Positions 11,810 to 22,232 of a DNA stretch of 64,000 bases are shown here, piece by piece. Made by a program: the position numbers and the translations under genes. The notes under the pieces were generated by a model, which worked only from the letters and a program-made list of their open reading frames with translations, was not told where the DNA came from and ran no database searches. Source of the DNA: Xestospongia muta (lineage: Eukaryota; Porifera; Demospongiae; Haplosclerida; Petrosiidae). Each line of letters begins with the position of its first letter. Positions within the stretch are counted from its first letter, which is position 1. The DNA lies in NCBI GenBank assembly GCA_963693285.1, contig OY848917.1, forward strand, positions 30,577,245 to 30,641,244. The letters are read 5' to 3'.

Positions 11810-12755
11810 ACATTTTTTGTATATTCCTTCCATTTTGCACAGCTACATATATTATATTATTATACCTCTTTTTGCAATAGACTTCATTAGTTCTCTTTGA
11901 TATTGATTACATTGTGATTTCTTTGATTTAAAGGATGTTCTTTTATCATTATTAATTTTAATTTTATACTATTATAGTTAATCTAAATAATAGTTTATTT
12001 AATATTTAACAATTTTTATATAGCGCTTACCTTTGAGAGAGTGTTTTGAAAACAAGTATGATTTATATTTGAAATCTTTTCCAGTATAATTTACTATAGA
12101 TGTATTCATAACAAAACAAACTCCTATGTCATACTAAAAAATGTACAATGATCCCTTTATAATTATTTGTTATAGGTTACAAGACATAACACAAAAGTCT
12201 CAGTGCCACAGTTTGTGACAACAAACAATTTCATAATTCATTACAGGTGTATCATGACATCATTAGGTGGTTATTGCATCATGTACAATTTTGTCACTAA
12301 TAGCTGGTATATAATTAATTATTATATATATATATATATATACATGTTTTGCTGAGATTTCATTTTTGTAATTAATCAAATATTTCGGGTTAAACCACAC
12401 AATAAAGTCTTCATGTATTAAATATATAGTGACAGGAAGCAAATTGTGAAATACATTATTGTGTTATAACTAATTATATTGTATAAAGTGAATATCAACA
12501 CTCTCTTATCATAGATGTGACACATGCTACCTCACAAGTTGCTATAAAAAAGTCAAGTCATAATCAAACAGACAATGGTGTGTTTCTTTATTATATAGCC
12601 TACAGGAGAATATTAAGTACCTATTAGTATTATATTTAGTATAAGCAGTATACGTAAAAAAAATTATGTCAAATATTAGCATTAATTTTTTTGGTAAATA
12701 CTTCATTTTTTCTTGATGATTATTTTATTTTCCACACACATTGCACATGCTATAG
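11810..12755. other. Gene 1 3' flank, no gene seen
   Basis: AT-rich sequence holding a (TA)n run at about 12323-12342. No convincing polyadenylation context could be singled out. A possible 5' piece of the following fragment (from ~12515, translating DVTHATSQVAIKKSS) has plausible splice borders but no recognisable identity. Confidence 0.5.
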
Positions 12756-13522
12756 CATGTGCATCCTTGATAACCTTTGTGATTTAGTGTCTTTAGTTGA
12801 AAAGTATCCATTCCTACAAAAGGAAAGAGAGGTAAAACATTTCTTTTTCTACTGATGGACATATTTTTTGCATTTGAAGCTATTGATGGAGATGCAGAGG
12901 CTTTGTGACAACAGTATTACACTTAAAGATTCTCAAGATCCATACCAAGAGCTTTATCCAATGTTACTTCAACAGGCTAACTCGATGGTCAGCATTCTGT
13001 ACAGTTAAAGAAACTGCTGGATGACATGTCAGATAGTCAGTTCATAATTTGTAAAAAATTGTGCTAATTTTGACATACATATGTAATGATTCATTGTTAG
13101 GTTTGGTTATCCTGCCAATGTTACTTCCAGATTCCAGGACAAAAGCTGACCCAAGCAAGGTTATCTACTTTACAAAGGTATAGTATGACGAAAAGTGTTA
13201 ATGTGAAATGAAATGTTTGATGTAGGGTGCCACGGATATCGAGAAAATTGTAAAGGAAAATCAGCAACCACAACCTTACCTTTTAGCAACTGGTGATTTT
13301 GAAAGACTTGGTCAATGTTTCTTAGTTGTCAATTGTGTCATTATTCATGAGGTGAAGAATTGTCCTCCATTGAGTCTTTTAGCTGCATACTTCGTCTACA
13401 ATATATGTTACCCAAAGGGATGTAAGAACATGTATTCATTTATGGGTTTTTTCCTTAAATCACCCACAGACAAAGTACCTCTATCAGTTAAAAATTTGTA
13501 TAGTAATATGAAGCTTCCTTAA
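12756..13522 (+). pseudogene. SAMD3-like C-terminal fragment, four exon-like blocks
   Basis: Four blocks have splice-like borders: 12756-12831 (DNLCDLVSLVEKYPFLQ), 12880-12987 (36 codons), 13101-13177 (LPMLLPDSRTKADPSKV) and 13226-13522 (ends TAA). The last reads GATDIEKIVKENQQPQPYLL, then LAAYFVYNICYPKG. This resembles the conserved C-terminal region of SAMD3-like and related uncharacterised animal proteins. The last two blocks join cleanly (FTK then GATD, phase 0). The second and third do not match in phase (0 versus 2), which suggests decay or a missed exon. No SAM domain or start is visible. The family match is from memory of its pattern; function is unknown. Confidence 0.45.
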
Positions 13523-14281
13523 AACAAAGGGGTTCAACTTGTTTGTCTTAATACTTTTTCAATCATGTTTCATTTGTGGTCCATTTATAAACAATTATAA
13601 TTCTTTGAGATAAGTGTTTACATCACAATGAAAATAAGTATTGAGAACACACTTCATGGCAAAAGGTGTGCATGCCTTACACACCAATACGAATGTGTGT
13701 ACTGTGACAGTGTGAGCATACTTGATTTAGTGTATGTTTTTATAGTGTATAGGCGATCATAAGAATGGTTTGGACTAAGAGTATGTCCATTTTTATCTAT
13801 TGGTATCTATGACTTGTGAGCTATTGAGTTTTAGTGTTGTTACAATGTACAGCAAGCTTCGTCCATGTACCTTGACATAACTTAATTATTCAGCATAAGA
13901 GTGATCACTTGTTTTTTGAAAGAAGAATTATGATAGTATTTACCCACAAAAGAAACAAACAAAATAAGAACTCAGAACTAAGACAAACATAACCTTCCAA
14001 AACAGAGAAACTAAATTACAACTATGTTCCAAAATGATCATAAGTAATCCTTGAAAAAAGAAAAGAAAGTTATAGTAAAGTGTGGACAAGTGATCCAATG
14101 AAAGCCTTGAAATGATTTTTTTTGCATACATCATCCACCAGATGTTGGTACTTAATACTATCAGCCTTATTTTGGAAAATGTCTACTCTTAGTTATTATA
14201 TACAAAAACAGTCCAAACTTAAATACATATACAGTGTATATCTTTGTTGAGTTACTATTACAAAATCTACTTATTTTATAG
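13523..14281. other. Gap between SAMD3-like fragment and Death relic
   Basis: AT-rich and without a supported gene. The minus-strand frame at 13940-14134 is hydrophobic and low-complexity. The end reads as a TTTTATAG splice acceptor for the next relic. Confidence 0.5.
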
Positions 14282-14571
14282 AGAACAATTAAACCAGATA
14301 AATTGGTCCTCATTTGTTTATTAACTCCCATTGCATATAAATGGCAAGAACTCGGAGAGGCACTTGAATTAGAGTACAGTGCCCTAATGTCATTGCAACA
14401 AAACTTCTACACTGATGAGAAAAGGCTCTCTGAAATTCTTCGGTTATGGATTGACTGACAACCTACCAAAGTTAATTGGAGCACATTGTAATGGCTGTAC
14501 AATCTCCTCCTGTTGATAATTTGTCAGTTGCTGAAAGTATACGTTCCTTTCTTTCAAAAACTGATGACTGA
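14282..14571 (+). pseudogene. Broken third Death-domain exon
   Basis: After a TTTATAG acceptor the frame reads YKWQELGEALELEYSALMSL and then LSEILRLWID, which lines up with EWHNIGVALEVEQNVL and KLFKVINSWM of the gene 1 Death exon. A TGA at 14456-14458 interrupts it. The C-terminal half (WSTL, then in another frame AESIRSFLSKTDD) needs a further stop to be ignored and a frame change. It ends at TGA 14569-14571, with no CaaX box. This is best explained as the leftover 3' exon of another paralogue. No P-loop or COR piece was found just upstream. Confidence 0.75.
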
Positions 14572-16038
14572 ATTTTTCATTTTGCTATTTTTTAGTTTTT
14601 TTATTAAAGAATGAATGAATATATTGTCTGTTAATAAAAGTAAGAGGTACTTTAATTTGATCCATTTTTGAAGTATTCAAAGTATTTCTGTTATTTCCAA
14701 ACATTTTGTAAATTCTTAAATTTCTTTATATTTTATGATTTTTCTCTCTTTTGTTTTTGGTATTATAATAACATGCATATAATTATGATAAAGACTATTA
14801 AATATAACTCAGAAAATTTGTGAAACTATTTTATTTGTAACTGAATTGTTTTGTTGTTTGTGTCGTACCTCAAGACAACAGTCTTAACTTTTTAGTCTAA
14901 TTGAAATACTTTCTGATTCTATTTTGTCCTTACTATTTTATTTTGCATGTATGCTGCAATGTTTTTGTTGCTAACATGTATCTTTAAATTATATAATTAA
15001 TTTAAATAAAATCATTTTAAAGGTCTTATATACCACTTATCTTTTAAAGAATTTACTGAAAAGATACACTCATCAAACAGAATATACTCAAAGTCTTGTC
15101 CAGTATATTGTAGTGATAAATAAATATATAGGAAAAACAACATGGAACATCAAAGTACCAACATTTCAAATTCATAAATAATCCTTAATGTACATAGATG
15201 TGTTGTAAGATCACAGACCAATGATTCATCAAAGGTGTGTCATAAGACCATATGAAGTAATTGTATCATTATTCTAAGCATGTAGAATAGTATCATTAGG
15301 CAGTAATTGTGATTGTATGAAACTTCCTGATCTAAGACACATATTCAAATTACTTCTTGGCTCTCTAACTTATAATACAATTTTAGTATATGTTAGTAAA
15401 TATAAGAGTTGATGATTTTCAACTATATTAACTCTAATTTGGATGTACCAGGATTTCACCACTATAAGGATGTTCATGTACATACACATACACATGTTTT
15501 GTCTTCAAATATTGACAGTAGTTGACACAAGGTACTTGTGATGTTTCAGACTAGTAAGTTTTTGTCTTATCACTTTTATCATGTCTGAAACTATAGTGAT
15601 CATCAAAGTCAAGTCATCAGTGGTAGAGGATCATTAATAACTGCACTGTCTGTAATATTCTAAAACTGTTGTATTTGCTTAAGAAATAATTTCCAAAGCT
15701 ACTATATTTGTATTCTCACATTAAGGGAGTGACTATCTTGGCATGAGACTATATATAAACCTAACCCCACCCCTTTTCTGTAAAGGTATCCAAGTAATCA
15801 CAGCATAAGATGCTGCCTTGTAAATTAAAATGTATGTTTTAGAAACTTTCAAATAGGATGTATTAATATTGTCCTCATGTATATTCACGAGATATCTTGT
15901 CAGTATGGGAGTTACTTCTGAGAGTTAACTATTTGATCAATATTATCTAAGGAAATCAGAGATAGAGCAATGGATTGTATCATAGTCAAACCACAAATGG
16001 ACAGTCTGTAGCAATCACATCATCTAAAAATGCTAAGT

Positions 16039-16123
<85 letters not shown>

Positions 16124-16528
16124 TCACTAATACATATAGTAATTCTTACAGTTTTATGATCTTCCATTTTATTATCTTGTGTTACTTCTAGTGATTTTGT
16201 GATGTCAACAAGGAATGAAATTGAGAACAAACGTAATTCACAATGAAGGAAACAGTCACAATTATAATGTACTGTACTACAGCTCATATACTGTATGATA
16301 GGAGTACATGTACTATGGAAAAATAAGTTCATGTTATACTGACCTTTGTTCAGGTATAAGAATAACAAGTGCATACTTCATTAGCTAGACAATCTCAATG
16401 AAAAGCATGATAGCATGTAAAAAGCTTGAGATAGTAATCTTCCATTACATACATTCTTTATGATCTGATTTGATTAAAACAGATCTAATGAGGAGGGAGG
16501 AACAATTATATAACATTTTAACAAATCA
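14572..16528. other. Non-genic AT-rich stretch with a (GA)n microsatellite
   Basis: No coding region was recognised. An uninterrupted GA run spans about 16039-16120 apart from one AA step near its start. Translations across it give repeating Ser-Leu or Arg-Glu and are not genes. Confidence 0.75.
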
Positions 16529-17375
16529 TTACTTGTTCCTTATTTCCTGAATATCAGCATGTATATTCTTAGCACTCTCAGTAGCTCCTTGCATTTCTTT
16601 CTTGAGTTGTTCAATATGAGTATTATAGGATTGTAGCGAGTCACATATAGGATCCTATACCTTGAACTGATCAATAGTTACTACATCAGAGAAAAATGGT
16701 AAGATATCTTCAATCTTAAGAACACGACAATCTTTTAAAAACTGCATAGCTCTATAATAAGATACATATTATATTAATACTATAACATTGTTAATTTCTA
16801 TACTTATAATAACCAGTACATATAGGAGCACATGACTATTGCGAAGGAGCATCCAACTCCCTTAACTAGGTGTTGTTGAACCAAGACTTAGAATGCATGT
16901 CCATATATAGACATAACTGCAAAGTGTTGCATTTTAGTACTTGTAGGCTGTAACCTCTTAGTAAGGTGTGATTTAAATAGATAAGTTATTTTCTTTCTAA
17001 ATTTTAGTCAAACAAACAAAGATAACCTAATACAGTCATCAACAGATTCTGCTTCGCATTCCAGGTTGATTGCAGTAAAAACACTTAGAGCATGATATAT
17101 AATATAACATAAATTAAATGCACTCCTGGTATACATTATGTATGTATACAACTATATTTACTTTGTGATATCTTTCTCCTTTTTAATGACATGCTCTGCA
17201 ATTTGAAGCCACAGTTTTTTCTGTAACTGACTGTCCTTTCTTACCACACGATTCATTCCAATCAAACTATGTGCTAGTTCAACATCATTACACTAAATAA
17301 ATAAATAAAACAATTATAAAAAATATTGTAGATTGTAAAATGAGAGGAATGCATTATATATATGTATATATATAT

Positions 17376-17621
17376 GTGACCATAAATACGAAAATGGTAC
17401 TTAACGCGCAGACGAATTTTGAACAAACGCTTGTGTATAAATGGTTGCTATGCGGCCATCTTAAACAGGAATTTATTAAAATTCACTACGTGATAAGAAT
17501 TCCAAATTATATTGATTTCCTTCTCAAGATGGCCATGTAGCAACTGTTTTTACACATGCGTTGGTTCGAAATTCGTTTGCGTGTTAAGTTTTATTTTATT
17601 CATTTTCGTATTTATGGTCAC
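17376..17621. mobile_element. MITE with long terminal inverted repeats
   Basis: This 246-bp unit begins GTGACCATAAATACGAAAAT and ends with its reverse complement. The arms are about 95 bp each and continue through matching blocks with GACGAATTT / AAATTCGTT and GGCCATCTT / AAGATGGCC. It sits in a (TA)n tract, so the target duplication cannot be resolved. It has no coding capacity. It lies in an intron of the VPS18 fragment. Confidence 0.85.
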
Positions 17622-17763
17622 ATATATATACATATATATTATAACTAAATGTACAGAAAATTACAGCTTCTTATATAACACTGTACAATACATTATATCT
17701 AAATATATATATATATAATATTTAAAGAGAGTTACATTTATTTACATACATCATCCATATAAA

Positions 17764-17970
17764 CCCATACTATCCTATATACTATATTACAGGTGTACCT
17801 TTAGTGCTAGCAATATACACTCCTCAAATAATCCCACATTATCCTGTATACTGTATTATAGGTGTACCTTTAGTGCTAGCGATATACACTCCTCATATAA
17901 TCTCATACTATCCTATATACTCTAATATAGGTGTACCTTTAGTGCTAGTGATACAGACTCTTCATATAGT
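17764..17970. repeat. 69-bp minisatellite spanning a VPS18 splice donor
   Basis: Three units start at 17764, 17833 and 17902, each 69 bp, and a fourth start is seen at 17971. Each carries GGTGTACCTTTAGTGCTAGC, which on the minus strand is the end of VPS18 exon 18068-17937 with its GT donor. The array thus arose by tandem duplication of an exon-intron junction, leaving two extra copies of donor and exon end downstream in the intron. Confidence 0.85.
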
Positions 17971-18582
17971 CCCATAGCAGAGTATATATAAACACAAGCT
18001 CCATCAAGACTACGTTCTAGACATAGTCGTAAAGCATATTGTGGATCATAGTCAGGACTTAGACCATCCTATAATATAAAGTATACTGTTAATATAAGTA
18101 TATGTAATACATGTAATACACATCCACTTCCAATCATTTCCTGTAGTTTTACTTACTATAGCTTGCTTAACAAGATAGTCCTGTAGTTTCTGATGATCAC
18201 TGGGATCATTACTGTTAGCATATGAAGATACTAAAAAGTTATGAACTGATGTCTCTGATGATCTCAGACATGTTACACAAAATTCAAGATATTTAATAGC
18301 AGCTGCATTCTAATACAGAGAGACGAAATAGAGCAGTTAATTAATATAAACTTAATATTGTACATGTACATGTATATACTAAAAAGGACCTGGATGCTTG
18401 GGTAAGACTATTTGAAGGATTTATGATACTTTTCACTAAACATTTCAATAGTTATATCAACTATCATCATCATTGGCTAAATAATAATGTATACAAAGAA
18501 ATCAGTCTTTTATATACTAATCCTAAGGGTTTAAAGTTCAGTATTAGCTATAACAAATATGGAATGTCAGGGTTTTTTCAGG

Positions 18583-18700
18583 TTTTTGGGCAAGTGGGGG
18601 AGGCAAAATGTGATATAATGGGAGAGTGGGGGGGAGGGAGGAAGTGATATCTGTATGCTTTGCACATGACAAAGTAGGGGGGGGGGTCGGGGACATGCTC
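18583..18700 (+). repeat. G-run-rich segment, possible G-quadruplex
   Basis: In an otherwise AT-rich region there are G runs at about 18594-18599, 18629-18638 and 18677-18686, separated by purine-rich spacers. A similar G/C-run patch occurs near 28080-28130. It may be a dispersed-repeat remnant. Reverse-strand Pro-rich frames (18544-18848) are translations of it, not genes. Confidence 0.5.
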
Positions 18701-19994
18701 CCTTGGAAAATTTTGACTTTTTGCATTTGATTTGATGTATTTTGGTGGACTCTGGGATTGTTTTCACACAAACACAGTTTACATTTGCCAGGTATAAATT
18801 ATGCTTGTATCCTATGTTCTTGAGCAATGACACAAACATAATGTACATCTGCCAGGTTATTACTATTATTACTATTTATTAAATACCTTTATATGTGATC
18901 TGTCATACTATATAAACTAACTGAGGTCACTACCAGTACATGTTAACACTTGTACATTCTTCTAGGACCAAGGTGTGGTAAGACTAACAACACTGAATTG
19001 TTCTCATTTTGTCTACTAGTTTATGTCATTTACCTACACAACTAAACATAATTAATTATCATTAAAAGAATTAGTTACAGGACAACTAAGTCTTGATAAA
19101 TAGTCATTTTAGTAGGAATCTTGCATACTTAGATTATGTGCCTTATGTCAAACTGATTGTGTATATGGTAGAGCAGGTCTTTTTTTATAGCATTTGATAT
19201 CCATGACTTCTAGTAGACAACTGAACAATGTCACTAATACAAGATACCTTAAGAACACAACAGTTAGGGTTATCAACAACTAAATGTACAAACACACATT
19301 TATTTGTTAATTGAACTAATACTATTTATAAATGATACCATATTGGCAACAAGGATACAAGATTATAGACAAAGTGACACTTGTAGACAAAGTGAGTAAC
19401 ATCCATGACACTAATAGTATAGTTGTACTATTACAGTAAATATTTTTCTATAGTCTACCAATATTGTCTCAAGTAATAATTAAAGCTTTGCTTTTTAATC
19501 AAACATCACATTCAGTGTGATTTGTTAGTAACATTGTTAGACTTGTAACTTGAAATAAAACATTGTTTGTATGATAAGAATGGGAGGTACTACATATGAT
19601 GTAAGAAATAGCAGGTCCATCTTGAAGCCATGTTGGAATAAATAATTAATAGAACATGTGACAGATCATGGAGGTAACTTGCTCAATATATTCAAACTAT
19701 AACATTGACCTAATTAATCAGAAATCAACCCAAACAAGTGAGATTAGTCCTGATAATCATTAAATAAAGTTTATATTTAGAAAAGTGATCTTTATACTAC
19801 TTTAGAATCTAAGAGTACAGACAATTCTAACTATCATGACATTTCAAGGGAAACTATATATTCTGTATAAAATGACAGACAATAGTGTACAATTGAAAAA
19901 TTTATGTTAGATACACAAGAAGATTTGTGAGTGATAAAAGACATACAACAAAAAATCATTTTGTTATTAAGTCAGTATTGTATTCTCATATGTT
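18701..19994. other. Non-genic AT-rich stretch
   Basis: No convincing coding region, RNA or element was seen. Only short AT-rich direct repeats are present. Confidence 0.5.
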
Positions 19995-20700
19995 ATTAAC
20001 CCTTGTTGTTCACTGCATGGACAAAGATTAAAGTACTTCCTTTATATGTGTGTGTGGATGTCCATTAGCTGACAATGCATTTTGAATTACTTTAAGTTGG
20101 CAATAACAGTGTCTACAGCTACAAAACTTCATTAAAATGACAAAAATTATGTACTAGCAAGTTGTTCTAAATAAAAGACTATCAAAGGAAGAAAAAGCTT
20201 GAAAGTCACAAAACCTTAACAAAACATCAAAAGACTGAACAAGTGTTTGCTCTAATAAAACTACTATGAGTACAAAATATATTTATCAACAATTTCAATG
20301 TGGAAATTTCAAATAAATGTTTCATTTTGAAGTTATGGCAAATTTCACTTACCTTGACAGCCTTCTTTACCAACAGTTGTAGTTGTAGTAAATATACTTA
20401 GACCTAGAAAGAGATGTTGATGTCATGAGACTACAGATATAGTAAGTGTTACATGACTATGACCGTCACTGCCACACCCATTATGATTAAACTAGTACTT
20501 TCCATGGCCATAGTTTTAACATCATCTACTACCTGTATCATTTGTGTAAAGTAGTCTTCATACAATCCTGTTGTCTATTTTATTTTAAGTATTTAGTAAG
20601 TTCTCATGTAGTAGCAACATGGCAATTGTAAACAAACTAACATCACTACAGAAACTGTGGAGAAGGTTCTGCACTTTACTATTAATGTTTATCATTTACA
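19995..20700. repeat. Dispersed repeat copy (pairs with 32745-33290)
   Basis: Starts TTAACCCTTG and holds AAGTTATGGCAA near the middle, both shared with 32745-33290. The second half (20460-20690) also matches the left end of the FLYWCH-MULE family (TTTAGTAAGTTCTCAT, GCAACATGGCAATTGTAAAC at ~20590-20640 and at 3445-3485). This looks like a transposon fragment without coding sequence. Confidence 0.6.
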
Positions 20701-21194
20701 AACTATATAGCTTGTTGATTGCTTTATATTCTACTGCCATGAAGAATACATTCCTCATGAGCCATTGATTAACCATAATTAAAACAAATACTTAATTATT
20801 GGTGGTTGTCATAGCAACATATGTATAAATATACCTGTAATATTGTAGTCTAGTAGTAATAGCTAGTCAAGACCTTGACATATTTACAGTGAGTTAGATA
20901 AATAAATGCAACGTAGTTCTGTCAAAAGAATGGATAGATATTTTGATATGATGGATGAATATCTTGGTTTAATGGATGGTCAATTTCATCTAGTGATGGA
21001 TGAACATTTTGACTTTTTGATAAATGGATAGGTTGGTTTAATGGATAGAGAGCTAACCTTAGAGATACTTTCTGAATAATATTACAATGTAGTTGTAAAG
21101 ACCAATTTGAGAGAGAGACAGAAAGAGAAAGAGTTATAATTTTACAGTGGTATGCATGTTCATCAAAAACTGTCTAAAGACATAACTTCAAACT

Positions 21195-21317
21195 ATGAAC
21201 ATGGATCCAGGAGCATTTCCTGATGACAACACACACAATGGTGCACAAAACTATGAGAGATCAAACCTACCAGTGGAAGATTTGAGAGCAGCAGTTACAG
21301 AAAATGATCAAACAGAC

Positions 21318-21385
<68 letters not shown>

Positions 21386-21386
21386 G
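21195..21386 (+). other. Possible exon ending in a (GA)n tract
   Basis: An open frame begins MDPGAFPDDNTHNGAQ, then has SNLPVEDLRAAVTENDQT, before running into a GA microsatellite (21319-21380) that would encode Arg-Glu repeats. The first ~40 residues are not low-complexity and could be a real or decayed exon, but no domain, splice partner or homologue is recognised. Confidence 0.2.
21319..21380 (+). repeat. (GA)n microsatellite
   Basis: An uninterrupted GA dinucleotide run of about 62 bp. Together with the run at 16039-16120 and the (CT)n at ~22657-22680, GA/CT is the main dinucleotide repeat of the window. Confidence 0.95.
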
Positions 21387-22111
21387 TTTAGTGTCAGAAA
21401 TATTATCAACATGTTCTTTTGAGGTTGTTAGTAATTTAAATGTCTTTGGTACTGTCCATACTATCTAATTATATGTTTATCTTTGTCTACTATGACAACA
21501 AAATTTTGTACATTTTCAAGAAGAGCAGCTGTTAAATAATTAGTATCTGTTGTCAGTTATTCTCCCAACATTGAGTCAGTAAAATATGCTCATAAACACT
21601 TCCCTCATCAGGAAAGAGGCATTACCTACAGATACAACTGATAAAACAGTTTCAAACAAAATAATTTTCTAGAGATAGAGGTCCTTCTACTATAGACATA
21701 GCAGGTGTTCTCCTCACATATAACACATGTATACAATATAGTTTGTAATGCTATTCATACTTCTACAGGAAAGTATGTCAGACACTGATATATATATATA
21801 ATTGATTATAATAACATGCACTGTTTGCAATACTAACCTTATTATAACTGTTATGTACCAAATCCTACCAGAGACCAGAACACAGCTGAGTGTCTTGATC
21901 ATTGAGTTTGTGCAGCTGTTTTCTAATGGTTTTAATAAATTCTGGATTTTATGTAGTTCTGAGTAGGTGATTGGTGTCAGTGTCCAACAACTCCCTCAAC
22001 TATAAATAAAAAGCATTACATAACAGCTGGTAACAGACATCAATACATCCTACATAAATATACTTACCAAGTCTTCATTAAATGTCATTCTAATTAATGA
22101 GCATTTTCTAG

Positions 22112-22122
22112 GCGCATGCGCA
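22112..22122. promoter_or_regulatory. NRF1-like palindrome GCGCATGCGCA
   Basis: GCGCATGCGCA matches the well-known animal NRF1 core (GCGCANGCGC). It is striking in sequence that is almost free of CpG. It lies about 110 bp upstream of a possible first coding exon (ATGAAA/GTATGT at 22233) of the decayed PHD gene, as a promoter element would. Confidence 0.45.
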
Positions 22123-22232
22123 GTGAAGGTGAAGGTAAAGTGAGCCTTGTGAGTTGTTATGTTTTAACTTCAGTACTCATCTCTTCTTGTAATCATCAAT
22201 TTAAGTGGTAGTAGCTGATAATTATCCTGGCT

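Larger units (their letters stand above)
16529..18309 (-). pseudogene. VPS18: VPS18 partial gene copy, four exons, truncated
   Basis: Four minus-strand exons join in correct phase: 18309-18157 (AIKYLEFCV, HNFLVSSYA), 18068-17937 (YDPQYALRLCLERS, YEESVSLALK), 17292-17162 (CNDVELAH, KKLWLQIAEHV) and 16751-16529 (AMQFLKDCRVLKIEDILPFF, SYNTHIEQLKKEMQ). They follow the order of the VPS18 clathrin-repeat and coiled-coil region. VPS18 is a core subunit of the HOPS/CORVET tethering complexes. In the last exon a 6-nt insertion (16655-16660) puts TAG between Lys and Asp-Pro-Ile. The frame then ends at 16529, before the RING-H2 domain that VPS18 normally carries. No beta-propeller exons were found upstream. 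It is read as a duplicated and broken fragment; the functional gene should lie elsewhere. Confidence 0.85.

Noticed and set aside
16033..16374. Minus-strand frame ending in a long Ser-Leu repeat
   Set aside because: It is a translation of the (GA)n microsatellite with no domain or splice support.
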